Shown: positions 32,402 through 41,765 of the stretch, one piece after another
Layout: every line of letters starts with the position of its first letter
How positions within the stretch are numbered: position 1 is the first letter of the stretch
DNA from: Serpula lacrymans var. lacrymans S7.9
Taxonomy: Eukaryota > Basidiomycota > Agaricomycetes > Boletales > Serpulaceae
DNA length: 41,765 nucleotides
Reading direction: 5' to 3'
Assembly: GCF_000218685.1 (NCBI RefSeq)
Contig: NW_006763313.1
Location: forward strand, 1 to 41,765
Position numbers and translations under genes: made by a program
The notes under the pieces: generated by a model
Database searches by the model: none
Told to the model about the DNA's origin: nothing
Seen by the model: only the letters and a program-made list of their open reading frames with translations

Positions 32402-34232
32402 TGTCATGCACCAAAATTGATTGGTAGCATGGACAGGTGTCAAAAATGAAGCGAATATTCAAAAAGACTCGCCTTTGTGCCACACAGGCACAGTGCCACG
32501 TGGAATAGTAATTAATATTGCTTTTTTCAAATCTGTGGCTGATCAGCACCACCTCTATTAGGCAATTCATTCATGCTCACCTTTGCTTTTCCATTCGGTA
32601 CTTTCGGCATTTCGGCATTTCGGCAAATTTTTGTGTCGCCATTGGCTACACATTGCATTGCGCCCTCGTTTTTGTCCGTTTCCTTCACTCCCCTTCCTTT
32701 TCTTAGCCCCACCATGGGCCCCTTCCTCTCTTTTTTATTCTCACCTGACGGTCATTTCTGGATCCCCATTTTAGTTCACCTACTCATCACCTCCACCCTC
32801 CTTCTCCTCATCTTATTTGCACCCCCACCATTTCTGATATCATTACTTCCTATCCGCTTCCGTCGCTGATCTGTTGACTACCACGTGCCACTGCTGATAT
32901 CAGCAAAGCCCCGGCGGCCGGTCCAAATAGGGCAACAGGTCCATCTTCATGACATTGATCTGCCATCATATACCATCAAAACATCGGTCGCTCGTCTCGC
33001 CTGGTTGGAGCGTGGGTGGGTAGTTTTTGAGCTGGAGAAGGTTCATCCCCTTGCGTTGCCCATGTTCATTGCTGTCCCATTCACTTGGGTACACTTATCT
33101 TTCGTCCATCATCTTCGCTACAGCTACAGCTACCACACTCTGCCTGGGACTCACTTGTTCCAAATTGGAACTACTCCCCTCCCTCCCTCGCTTGACCAGG
33201 TGGTCCATTACAACCAGTCCATTGGTAAAGCCATGGAATTGTCAGATTTGGACTAGGTGGTGGACCAGTGGCTCCAGTTTCTTTTTTTTCAGCAGAACAT
33301 TCATTTACAGTGCGATTATTGATTATTTTGATTTTTGAATCATTTTATGGACACATATTTTTTTAGAATGCCTGACTGACAATAAAGGAACTGTGTTGAT
33401 ACTGATATTGTTTTTTTTCTTTATACTCTTTTTACTGCATCTTCTTATGACATCACAATTTTCTTGCTCTTTTTCTCTTATTGGACTTTATTTTTATGAC
33501 TGTACAAACCTGTACCGTTACTTACATAGCATTCATTGTTCTATCTCTTTCTTTCCCTTATTTTGACGATCTTATCATGTACCAACTACGCAGGATTCGT
33601 CAGCGTACATTCTTTCCTTCATGTTCTTTCTCATTCTTTTTGCGCAGCTATACTGTGCATAGCCTACCTTTCTTTTCACTATATAAACCCCTGTATTTTA
33701 TCTTGTAAATCAACAAAGCACTCGATTCCAGACTTCTTCTCTAATCTTAAGTCCACTTCTTACTGCTACTTGTGATCCAGTGTGGTCACAACACTTCCCA
33801 CTGCTACCACTGTTAACTGCTGTCATCGTCACTTCCCACTTTTGAAGTCATTGTCATCCCTTTCAATTAGAGTCCTTCTGAGCACTACAGTTTGTGTGGC
33901 AGGAGCCTGCTATCACTGGAAACCTTGTCACCTCTTCATCCTTGTCGTTCTCAAACCTACCTTGTGCTACAATTAGCAAGGTAGTGCTCATCTATACTCG
34001 TTACTAAGCCCCTATCATCTATAAATTCAACTATCCCTCCTCCTCAAAACCCACACCCATACATCTCTGAGTTTTACTTTGAAGGATCTTCATACATACC
34101 ACCCCACGAACAACCAGAGCACCCACTGTTCTAGGAGGCAAAGCCCATAAACAAGTTCCGTGGAATCTGGGAGGATTGTTTGTTAGTTTGTTTTTGTGTG
34201 TGGTTTTCTAACAACAGTTCTCATCATCGACA
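32402..34232 (+). repeat. LTR-2 copy C, solo LTR in the gypsy-A leader
   Basis: This 1831-bp element begins TGTCATGCACC and ends TCATCATCGACA. A perfect 4-bp duplication ACGC lies at 32398-32401 and 34233-34236. The leader sequence on both sides matches the uninterrupted leader at 26388-25850. It is more divergent than A and B but retains the U3 ORF and AATAAA (33381-33386). Its 4-bp duplication independently supports the size inferred for copies A and B. Confidence 0.92.
32714..33256 (+). pseudogene. U3-embedded ORF of LTR-2 copy C, interrupted
   Basis: The same frame as in copy A: MGPFL start, a hydrophobic IPILVHLL to LLLLILF segment, SAKPRRPVQIGQQVHL, and the SDLD stop. A TGA after RFRR (32867-32869) breaks it at the same codon as in copy B. 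Substitutions relative to copy A are mostly conservative (I/V, V/I, D/D, T/S). Confidence 0.4.
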
Positions 34233-34582
34233 ACGCGGCCCCCAGCGTTAAGGCGAGTACTATAGCTCAGCAGCTGGTGTGGAACCTCTGTTGATTACAT
34301 TTAGAAATACATACTTTCCTCTTCGAATACCTCTGACCAGGCCAGGCACTTGCCTCCGCCAGTCTGGAGAAGGGTTGACAGCTTAACAAGCGGACCACCT
34401 CCTGACAACCGTTCGGACCAGGGTTTCTTACAAATATCTTTTATATACATTTTCAAATACTATAGTGTGGGTAGTTGGGGATTGAGACCTGATGCTCAGC
34501 TGGGAAGAGGTAGATCCACAGATAGCAAGCGGGGACCCCCAGTTATGTTTTTTCATTTACTTTACAAAGAGAACAAGTCGAC

Positions 34583-35538
34583 ATGTTGTTGCAACCCCAA
34601 GATGTTAATGCTCTGTTGCACAACATGCGGCAGCAGATCTTGGCATTAACCACGCAACTCGCCGAGCTGCAGGCGAACCCCCCTGCAGCAACCCCCTCGG
34701 TTGAGAAAAAGTTCAACAAGAAAGTCGAAGTCATTGCTGACCCTGGCGCCTTCGAAGGAGACAGAGCACAATTCGCCAAATGGTGGATCAAGCTTCAAAT
34801 TTGGGTCAAGGCAAATTGGGATGCATTTGCCAACAATTTTGAGGTAGCCACTGAGGTGCTATCTTGACTAAAGGGACCTGTGGCGGGTCGATACGCCCAA
34901 GTTAGAATGCAGGAGTGCTACACTGCGGGAGTGTGGCACACCTGGGACAATCTCAAGGTAGAGATCGAAAAATACTTCAAACCGCAAGTTAAGCGTGACT
35001 GGGCGCATCAGCAAATCTGTTCCTTCAAACAAGGCAACATGAGGATGGATGATTTTGTAACCCGGTTCCTGGCCCTCTCCATCCAAGGGGGTCTTGGAAA
35101 TGAACATGCAGTGGAGCTGCTGGAATGCAATGTGAACCCCCACATTGCAGAACAGCTTTACCTGCAGGATATGAGAAATGAGAACCTCTCCGAAGCAGCG
35201 GAGGTTCGAAAGATAGGTAGGGCCATAGAGCTCTACAAGATGCACCAAGGTGGCAGGTCCACCACCAAAAACAACTTTTCCCAGAGGCACCCTGGGTCAT
35301 CAAACCAAAACAACATCACTCTCATGGGTTCCAGCCGTTTGGGCTGCAACCAGGTCGGGGTGCTCCAATGGATATTGGTGCGGTCCAGGGCGGACAAAAG
35401 CGCAGATTCACCTGCTTCAACTGTGGGCAGGAGGGGCACATGGCACAAGATTGTAGAAATGGAGCGCAGGCCGCTCAACAAAAAAATAATCAAGGGTGCC
35501 AGGCGTGCCAATTAGAAACCGAAAAACCAAATGATTGA
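34583..35538 (+). pseudogene. Gypsy-A gag
   Basis: The frame starts at ATG 34583 (MLLQPQDVN). A capsid-like core follows: FNKKVEVIADPGAF, WDNLKVEIEKYFK, QGNMRMDDFVTRF, LLECNVNP. A TGA at 34865-34867 interrupts it between EVLS and LKGPV, most simply a CGA (Arg) changed at a CpG. A frameshift between about 35290 and 35400 moves the frame to the CCHC zinc knuckle CFNCGQEGHMAQDC (35401-35460) and the stop at 35536-35538. It would form the virus-like particle and bind element RNA. Confidence 0.85.
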
Positions 35539-35645
35539 CTCAACTCTTTGGCCGGTTGTTCGTACAACAAAATCCAGGCCTTTTTCTATGACTAACAGGT
35601 CAATGAAATGAAGGCTCAGGGAAAAGAGTTTGGAGCTTAGGTCAC

Positions 35646-38600
35646 TTGGGTGCCTTTGCTCCTATGAACAATGAAGTAAAGCACAATAAGGTGGCCCCTG
35701 CTCCGGGGTGTTGCACGAGCAATAAAGGAAAGATGGGGATGGCTCCCCAGTTTGTAAATAAATTTCTAAATTTGTTATCTGAGACTTGTACTTGTATGAA
35801 GCATTGTGACTGTAATATTTATGATACTACCGCTGCACCAGCGTCTCCCTTGGAGCGTGGCCCCGGCAAGACAAACAATAGGGTGCTTGATTCTGGTAAA
35901 AATAAAATAGAAAAACATGTAGCTTTCAAAAGTTCTTCCTCTTCATTGGAGCCACCCTTTCCCGAAATCGCAAGGTGTGTGTTGATGCACACATATTTAT
36001 TCCAAAAGGAGATCCAGTTAGATGTTGGTGTGGAAAACCTTGCCCAGGGCATAGTACACCCAACAAGCACACTGCTTGATTCAGGCCCTAACAGAATTTT
36101 CATAGACCAGGTCTGGGCAAAGCAGATTGGACTTCCCCTTGTAAAATTAGATGTATCTATTCCCGTCTATAATGTTGACGGTACACTTAACGCAGGTGGC
36201 TGCATCACACACAAATGTTCCTTTGTTGTCAAATACCAAAGACACAGAGAACGACTCACCGAAGCTGCCCAACTAGGGAAGATTAATTTAATCTTAGGCT
36301 GGACCTGGCTATTTAAACACAATCCTGAGATCAACTGGCAGACAGGGGTTGTCACATTGTCATGTTGCCCTCAAGAATGTGTGAACTTGGGTAAGCCGAG
36401 TCACGTCCATCACAATAAGCATCTTGAAAAGATAAATGTTGGTCACGTTTATGAGCTCAGATCTTTAGAAAAGATTGACAATGACAATGATGAGGTAAAA
36501 CCCGAAGAAGAGATTAAGAGGCTGGTACCTCCCAAGTACCATGACTTCTGGAAAGTCTTTTCTAAACATAAGACAGAGCGCTTCCCAGAGGCTAAGCCTT
36601 GGGACCATGCTATAGACTTGAAGGACACTTTCAAACCGAGAAAAGAACATATGATACCACTCTCTGCTCCAGAAAGAGATGAGGTTTCTAGCTTCATAGA
36701 TGAGCAGCTTAGGAAGGGTTACATCAGACCTTCCAAAAGCCCTATGATGTCCCCGGTGTTCTTCATTCCTAAAAAGGATGGAAAAAAGTGTATGATTATG
36801 GACTATCGTTACGTGAATGAGCACACGGTTAAAAATGCGTATCCGCTGCCTTTGATCAGTCAGCTAGTAGACAAATTGGCTGGTGCCAAGATCTTGACAA
36901 AGATGGATCTCAGATGGGGGTACAATAATGTACGAATCAAAGAAGCGGATGCTTGGAAGGCCGCGTTCATGTGCCACCGAGGATTCTTCAAACCCCTTGT
37001 TATGTTCTTTGGGTTGACCAACTCACCGGCAACCTTCCAGAGCATAATGAACGAGATCTTTGCGGATATGGAAAACTGTGTCATCATTTACATTGACAAT
37101 TTATTAATATTTACAAAGTCAGACAATGAGACTGAGCATGACAGGATTGTGCAAGAAGTCCTTCGACGCTTACAGGAACGGGACCTACTCATCAAACACG
37201 AAAAATGTAATTTTAAAGTAAAGGAAGTAGACTTCCTCGGTATGATCATAGGCCAGAACGGAATCAGGATGAATCCTAAGAAAGTTCAAGCTATATTGGA
37301 TTGGCCAGAGCCTACTTGCATCAAAGGAGTTAGGGCCTTCCTTGGCTTAGGCAATTTCTACCAAAGGTTTATTGAAAACTTTGCAAAAATCACAAGACCG
37401 TTGAACGATCTCACTAAAAAGGACATTACTTGGCATTAGGGCACCAAGGAACAAGAAGCTTTTGATAAGCTTAAACAGGCATTTACAACAGCGCCCATAC
37501 TAGCATTTCCAGAATTAGACAAAGAGTTCCGGCTAGAAACCAACTCTTCTGATTTTGCTACTGGGGCTGTTCTGTCAATTAAATGCCCTGATGATCTTTG
37601 GAGGCCTTGTGCCTATTTATCACATAGTTTGTCGCCTACAGAGCACAACTATCAAATTTACGACAAAGAGATGCTAGCCATCATTAGAGCCTTAAAGCAC
37701 TGGCGGCACTACTTAGAAGGTGCTAGGCACCAATTTGAAATTTGGACCGATCATAAGAACCTGGAGTATTTTATGACGGCCCGAGACCTGAACCGAAGAC
37801 AGGCCCGCTACGCGGTGTACTTGTCAAGGTTTAATTATAAATTAATTCATAAGCCTGGAAGCTCTATGGGGAAAGCGGACACTTTATCCAGGAGAGAGGA
37901 TCATGCCAACGGCATAGAAGATGATAACAAAGGTGTTACCTTGATAGACTAATCAAGGGTTGCCAATGTTAGAATTGGGCAGGATTCTGATCTTCTGGAA
38001 GTCTTCAAAAAAGACATCTCCTCAGAAGAGAAGGCGCGCCTTGATGGCAATGAAAACTATCTATGGAAAGACAGGCTCTTTCATTTTAAAGATAAAATCT
38101 ATGTGCCTGAGTCCGCAAGGATCAAGGCAATAGATAGACATCATGACACTCCAGTGGCTGGGCACCCTGGATGGCAACGAACAATGGAGTTGATCTCCAG
38201 AAACTACGTGTGGCCTGGCATGGTCAAAGACGTACAGGAATACATAAATTCCTGTCTGAGATGTGCCATGGCTAAGAATTCTCATCAACCGCCGGCCAGT
38301 AAACTTATGCCAAATCCGATACCAGCTGGTCCTTGGCAAGATATATTGGTTGACTTTACGACGGATCTGCCCGAGTCAAATGGGTATGATTCAGTAATGG
38401 TGGTAGTAGATTGCTTCTCCAAAGAAGTAGTGTTTATACCCACCAACAAAACTATTACCGCCGCTGGTACAGCAGATTTATTTAAAGATTTTGTATGGTC
38501 TATCCATGGGTTGCCAGAAATGGTTATCTCCAATAGAGGACCACAATTCGCTAGCAAATTTACAAAACAACTATGCCGGATGCTGGGCATTAAACCTAAA

Positions 38601-39389
38601 TTATCAACGGTGTTCCATCCACAGACTGATGGACAAACAGAGAGACTCAACCAGGAATTGAAGCAATACCTCCGTATATTTATTAATAACAGGCAGATGG
38701 ATTGGGCCAAGTGGCTAAAGATAGCCCAGTTCTCATATAATGTTAAACAGTCGTCGGCTACAGGAAAGGCACCATTCAAGGTTACAAGATTGTACCTCCC
38801 CAGAATGGGTGTAGAACCTGGCAAAAGCAAGAACGAGGCTGCTGGGAACATGGCAAAAGACATGAAGTCTGTCTTAGACAAAACGCGCAAGGCGCTATTT
38901 AAAACTGCAGAGCAGATGAAAGACAGGGCAGAGTGTAGACGCTCTAAGGCCCCTGACTACAGGGTTGGCAACCTGGTCTGGTTAGATACTGACCACTTAA
39001 AATTGAAAGATTGGCAGTCTAGAAAACTGACCAAAAAGTGGATTGGTCCTTATCAGATTAAGGAAGTCAAACCCAATGCAGTGGAGCTGGAGCTCCCAAA
39101 ACAAATGAGGGTAGTACCCACAGTCAATATCAGCTGTGTGAAACCCTACAAAGGGCCGCTGCCGGGACAGCGTGTAGACCGGTCCGGCCCGGTTGTAGTC
39201 ACCCAAGAAGGTGAAGAAGAGTTTGAAGTTGAACGGGTGGTGGATGCACGCTTGAAGCGTGGAAAATTAGAGTTCCTAGTCCTATGGAAGGGCTACGGAG
39301 ACGAGGACGGAACATGGGAGCCAGAAGCCCATCTGGATAACTCTTGCAACGCTGTCCGCAAATTCATTAATGTAACAACCAAGAGTTAG
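35646..39389 (+). pseudogene. Gypsy-A pol: protease, RT, RNase H, integrase, chromodomain
   Basis: A single frame is broken only by TAG (37437-37439) and TAA (37950-37952); no clear ATG starts it. Protease: LLDSG (Asp codon 36078). RT: MDLRWGYNN, FFGLTNSPATFQ, and YIDN at 37089-37100 where YIDD is expected, so a catalytic aspartate is lost. RNase H: HNYQIYDKEMLAI, WTDHKNLEYF. Integrase: HPGWQRTM with CLRCAMAK, first Asp in DILVDFTTD, SNRGPQF where SDRG is expected (codon 38532), Glu in TERLNQEL. Chromodomain: EEFEVERVVDAR, LVLWKGYGDEDGTWEPE. The last codons (VTTKS) belong to the inverted LTR. Both lost aspartates are AAT preceded by C, consistent with CpG decay. Confidence 0.88.
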
Positions 39390-39787
39390 TTACTCTGGCG
39401 CACACAGGAACACACTATAAAGGTAGTGAATAGGGAGTGGTTACCCCTTAAGCTACAGAGAGTTTGTTGGTTAACAACAGGAGGACTCACTGAGGAGTCT
39501 CCTTGATCTATTGGGGTATTTATACTAATACAGAGTATTTGTACCTATGTACTGTACAGTTGATAAAAGCAGTGGCTGGTGATGTCAGAGGGTGCAGCCC
39601 ATGTGACCAGCTCCACTGCATGAGAGAGTTTGTGTCTCAAAGAAGAATAAAGGCAGCGCTGCACGAGAAGGTGGAGTTAGAACGAAAAAGGAAAGTGCCG
39701 CATGGCACGGAGTGTGAACTTATAGTAAAAGGTTAAAGCGGAGAATGAAAATTAAAGGAAAGGTCCAAAAATTGTGTTATTGTAACA
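39371..39787 (-). repeat. LTR-1 copy, inverted, at the gypsy-A 3' end
   Basis: In element orientation it begins TGTTACAATAAC at 39787 and ends GGTTGTTACA at 39371. It is about 99% identical by eye to the 5' LTR at 31810-32226 but opposite in direction. Flanks ATTAA and CTATT do not form a duplication. The U5 end, not the U3 end, abuts the integrase. A 77-codon frame inside it (39503-39736) is shared with the other copy and is not taken as a gene. Confidence 0.88.
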
Positions 39788-39790
39788 CTA

Positions 39791-39904
39791 TTTGTCTTTG
39801 AATACAGGTTCAAAAACATTTGATAGCTCATGCACCATACCTGCAGCATCTGTACAACAGATGCCCCACAATTCCCTCATCCATAGCTGTTCTATCATGT
39901 CTCT
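39791..39904 (-). pseudogene. Possible RecQ-like helicase fragment
   Basis: Minus-strand reading gives ELWGICCTDAAGM followed by SNVFEPVF. The CCTDAAGMG-type block is, from memory, a conserved motif of RecQ-like helicases that are repeated in agaricomycete genomes. Only about 35 codons are readable, bounded by LTR sequences on both sides. A chance resemblance cannot be excluded. Confidence 0.35.
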
Positions 39905-40016
39905 ATGGAACACAACACACTTGGTCCTACCCTAAGAGAGATTAACCTCTCCTTCACTCACGCCTCACTGCTTGTTCTTGTTGTGTGCCAGAGTATACAA
40001 ACTTTGGTCGTTACAT
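39905..40016 (+). repeat. LTR-1 3' end remnant
   Basis: The stretch from ACACTTGGTCCTACCC to TTTGGTCGTTACA aligns with the last ~110 bp of the LTR at 6877-7292 (ACTTGGTCCTATCTT to TTGGTTGTTACA). The U3 and R parts are missing and divergence is high, so this is an old fragment. Confidence 0.6.
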
Positions 40017-40131
40017 ATAGTAATAGGATCCAGATTATCACAGCTCCACACACTCCATGATCATCTCAACATCAAGATGCCAATGGCTTTTCACCTGCCT
40101 GACTGCCTTCTCTGACTCACACTCACAACAG

Positions 40132-40335
40132 TGATGGTCCATTTGCATATGAAGGAGAAGAGGATTACCACCAACCAATCAACAATGAGGATCTACTAGC
40201 TGATGACAATGATTTCACCACGAGCGAGCAGCCAGTTAAAAATAAAAAATGGGTGACTAAAAGAATATGGAGAAATCACCAGTTCTGGAGTTTTGTGGAT
40301 GAACTCCTTGCTGAAGTCCAAAACAATGCTAATAG
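40132..40335 (+). pseudogene. Short unidentified coding fragment
   Basis: A frame of about 65 codons reads an acidic stretch (NNEDLLADDNDF) followed by KKWVTKRIWRNHQFWSFVD and ELLAEVQNN. GTAAGTAG follows at once and may be a splice donor. The Trp-rich, helix-like pattern could be a DNA-binding domain of a transposon partner protein, but I cannot name it. Confidence 0.3.
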
Positions 40336-41001
40336 TAAGTAGGTGTCTGATGACAAATGCAAAGACAAAATCAAAGAGTAAGTAACTCTGCTCCCTTTTT
40401 CTTCATCCTCGGCTAACATTCTTTTCTCAGTTTTTTTTACTGAATGTCTTCAAACTGGAATGGATATTTATGGATGGCCGTCTAGTTTGCTCCTTCCCTC
40501 AATATAGTTAATGTAGAATGGCAGGAAGCTATCAACTTGAAGCTTAACTGGTAATCTACTCAGCCATTAGTTGGGCATCTTATGTTTCTGTAACATACTT
40601 CTGCATAATAAAAATGACAATGTTGTGTTGCTTCCAACAAATTGTTTGATGTTATGATGTGCTCAAATAAATACTTGAATCATGCTAACAGTCTAAGTGG
40701 TGTATCAATTATTTTAAGAACCTTCACCAGACTATCCCTCAATCTTTCGGCAATATATTGTGATAAGAACATTGACAAATATTATAGACATTTTGCATTG
40801 ACATTTTTCTCAGTGTATAATTAACTGATGATGTGCCTTGCTTCTCTCCTAAATTTTAAAGATATTACTATTGTATCCAGAGAATATTATCCTGATTCAG
40901 TCATTGGTTTATTTCTTATGCAGGCAAACCAGTTGAGGAACAGCTTGGAATGACAAACACTGTGGTGCTTTGTGGTATTTGGACAAAATTCAGATGACTA
41001 A
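40336..41001. other. AT-rich spacer without recognised content
   Basis: No frame with recognisable residues, no LTR ends and no obvious repeats were found. It separates the small coding fragment from the Harbinger end. Confidence 0.5.
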
Positions 41002-41030
41002 GGCCATGTTCGGTAGCATCATTTTGCAGA
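41002..41030 (+). repeat. Candidate PIF/Harbinger terminal inverted repeat
   Basis: GGCCATGTTCGGTAGC after CTAA resembles the GGCC-TGTTCGGTT ends known for PIF/Harbinger elements, with TAA as a possible 3-bp duplication. It lies about 135 bp upstream of the transposase ATG. The partner end is beyond the window. Confidence 0.5.
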
Positions 41031-41136
41031 TTATATCATGTTCAAAATCACAGATGGTAAATTGGAGCTTGAACTATGACTTTGGGTTATTGGCACTGAT
41101 TTAGATAAATAATCTACTAACAATCTACAAAGTACC

Positions 41137-41765
41137 ATGTTGACTGAACTGAGTGACGTACAGGCCAAGGTTGGCATATACCTCCTTGAAGAACTACTGT
41201 TGGACAAGGAAGGTATTGCGGATGAAGATGAAGAAGACATTGTGATTACTGCAGCGGCCCAAGCAGCTATTTTTTACGCAGAGCCTCTCTTTGACAAGAC
41301 CCCTTATCATACACTGGTACTCTCTGGCCATGGCTGGATTCAAGAATTGATTGATGGGCATCCAGAACAAATTAGGTGTGAGCTTGGGGTCAAGAGAGAA
41401 ATATTTGATGAGCTGGTTAGGACTTTGAGAGAAGCAGATTCAAAGAGTGTGTCTTTGGAGGAGAAGCTCGCCATGTTTTTATACATGAGTGTGACTGGGC
41501 TCACTGTCAGACATGTTGGTGAGCGTTTTCAATGTGCCAACAACACTATATTGAAGTAGGTTCTTTGTGTTTTATGTTTTACTCATTTTTTCTAATAATT
41601 TTGCAGGTATTTCAAGGAAGTTCTATTTGCATTTTCGTCTGCACCCATCTACACTAATCATGTATATCTACCATCTGCTAACGACCCTATGCCTCCCGGG
41701 ATCCTCAATAACCCAAAGCTTTATCCATTTTTCTCCGATGCAATTGGTGCCATTGATGGACACAT
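41137..41765 (+). CDS. PIF/Harbinger-type transposase, 3' partial
   Basis: Exon 1 (41137-41555) and exon 2 (41607 onward) join across a 51-bp GT-AG intron. The join reads NNTILK-YFKEVL in frame. Features: an acidic N-terminus, REIFDELVRTLRE, LSVTGL-like MSVTGLTVRHVGERF (helix-turn-helix-like), and FFSDAIGAIDGTH, which contains the first catalytic aspartate of DDE_Tnp_4 nucleases. The ATG is the first in a frame that remains open. The rest of the DDE domain lies outside the window. Nothing visible disables it, making it the best candidate for an intact element here. Confidence 0.75.

Larger units (their letters stand above)
31810..39370 (+). mobile_element. Gypsy-A: chromodomain Ty3/gypsy retrotransposon, 3' truncated
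   Basis: In order: 5' LTR, leader with a nested LTR-2 solo LTR, gag, protease, reverse transcriptase, RNase H, integrase and chromodomain. This is the chromovirus order. The 3' end is abnormal: the integrase runs directly into an LTR-1 copy in the opposite orientation, and the expected last ~45 codons, polypurine tract and direct 3' LTR are absent. Without a normal 3' LTR and with several stops it cannot transpose by itself. Confidence 0.88.

Noticed and set aside
34237..34582. First read as the gypsy-A LTR, because it recurs at 25850-26200
   Set aside because: It lies between the U5 end of LTR-1 and the gag ATG in both copies, so it is the untranslated leader.
32227..39370. A second LTR-mediated inversion, by analogy with 5883-13941
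   Set aside because: Flipping the interval does not produce matching duplications (CTACT with TTAAT, CCAAA with CTATT), and the leader is already correctly joined to the 5' LTR.
39503..39736. A 77-codon frame identical in both LTR-1 copies at 31861-32094 and here
   Set aside because: It is antisense to the LTR and disrupted in the other LTR-1 copies. Identity reflects recent copying, not selection.
31810..39787. Treating LTR-1 as terminal inverted repeats of a giant DNA transposon
   Set aside because: Four LTR-1/1b copies stand alone with 5-bp duplications and have TATA-R-U5 structure and, at 21448, a polypurine tract. They are LTRs.
1..41765. CRISPR arrays, rRNA and tRNA genes
   Set aside because: No regularly spaced short repeats, rRNA-like sequence or cloverleaf with B-box pattern was noticed. 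The genome is fungal, so CRISPR is not expected; a tRNA scan would settle the rest.

Overview
The window looks like a transposon-dense stretch of an agaricomycete (basidiomycete fungus) chromosome. The one ordinary gene has GT-AG introns of 50-58 bp. The repeats belong to families typical of mushrooms: Plavaka/KDZ-type transposases, DUF6589 proteins, chromodomain Ty3/gypsy elements, Ty1/copia and PIF/Harbinger. Family names come from remembered motif blocks; no database search was possible. Positions, target-site duplications (TSDs) and reading-frame joins were read directly.

Layout. 1-2239 is the 3' end of a polyketide synthase gene (ketoreductase, acyl carrier protein, thioester reductase). 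2801-16699 is one large composite relic. Its base is a Plavaka-type transposase pseudogene, which received a Ty1/copia element, solo LTRs of three families, and finally an inversion of 5883-13941 between two nearly identical 1814-bp LTRs. 16782-18713 holds an unrecognised degenerate ORF and a chromodomain gypsy integrase relic. 18930-21033 is the C-terminal half of a second Plavaka transposase. 21034-25590 holds a gypsy 3' end with its LTR, then the 5' half of a different gypsy element (gypsy-B). 25639-26728 is the 5' end of gypsy-A in reverse. 26880-30839 is a DUF6589 pseudogene with two nested LTRs, convergent with a Cys-rich minus-strand gene. 31810-39370 is a nearly complete gypsy-A copy, disabled by point mutations and ending in an inverted LTR. 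39788-41765 holds small fragments and the start of a PIF/Harbinger element that runs off the window.

LTR families used below. LTR-1: about 415 bp, 5-bp TSD, belongs to gypsy-A. LTR-1b: a related variant rich in CACATG/CATGTG sites. LTR-2: 1.8 kb, 4-bp TSD, carries an ORF in its U3. LTR-2b: a mosaic relative of LTR-2. LTR-3: about 412 bp, 5-bp TSD. LTR-4: 687 bp, 5-bp TSD. The copia LTR has a 5-bp TSD.

The strongest result is that deleting each nested insert together with one TSD copy, and flipping 5883-13941 back, restores the transposase and the copia RNase H across several junctions (one Plavaka join and the LTR-3 site remain one base out of frame). No autonomous element looks intact, except possibly the truncated Harbinger.
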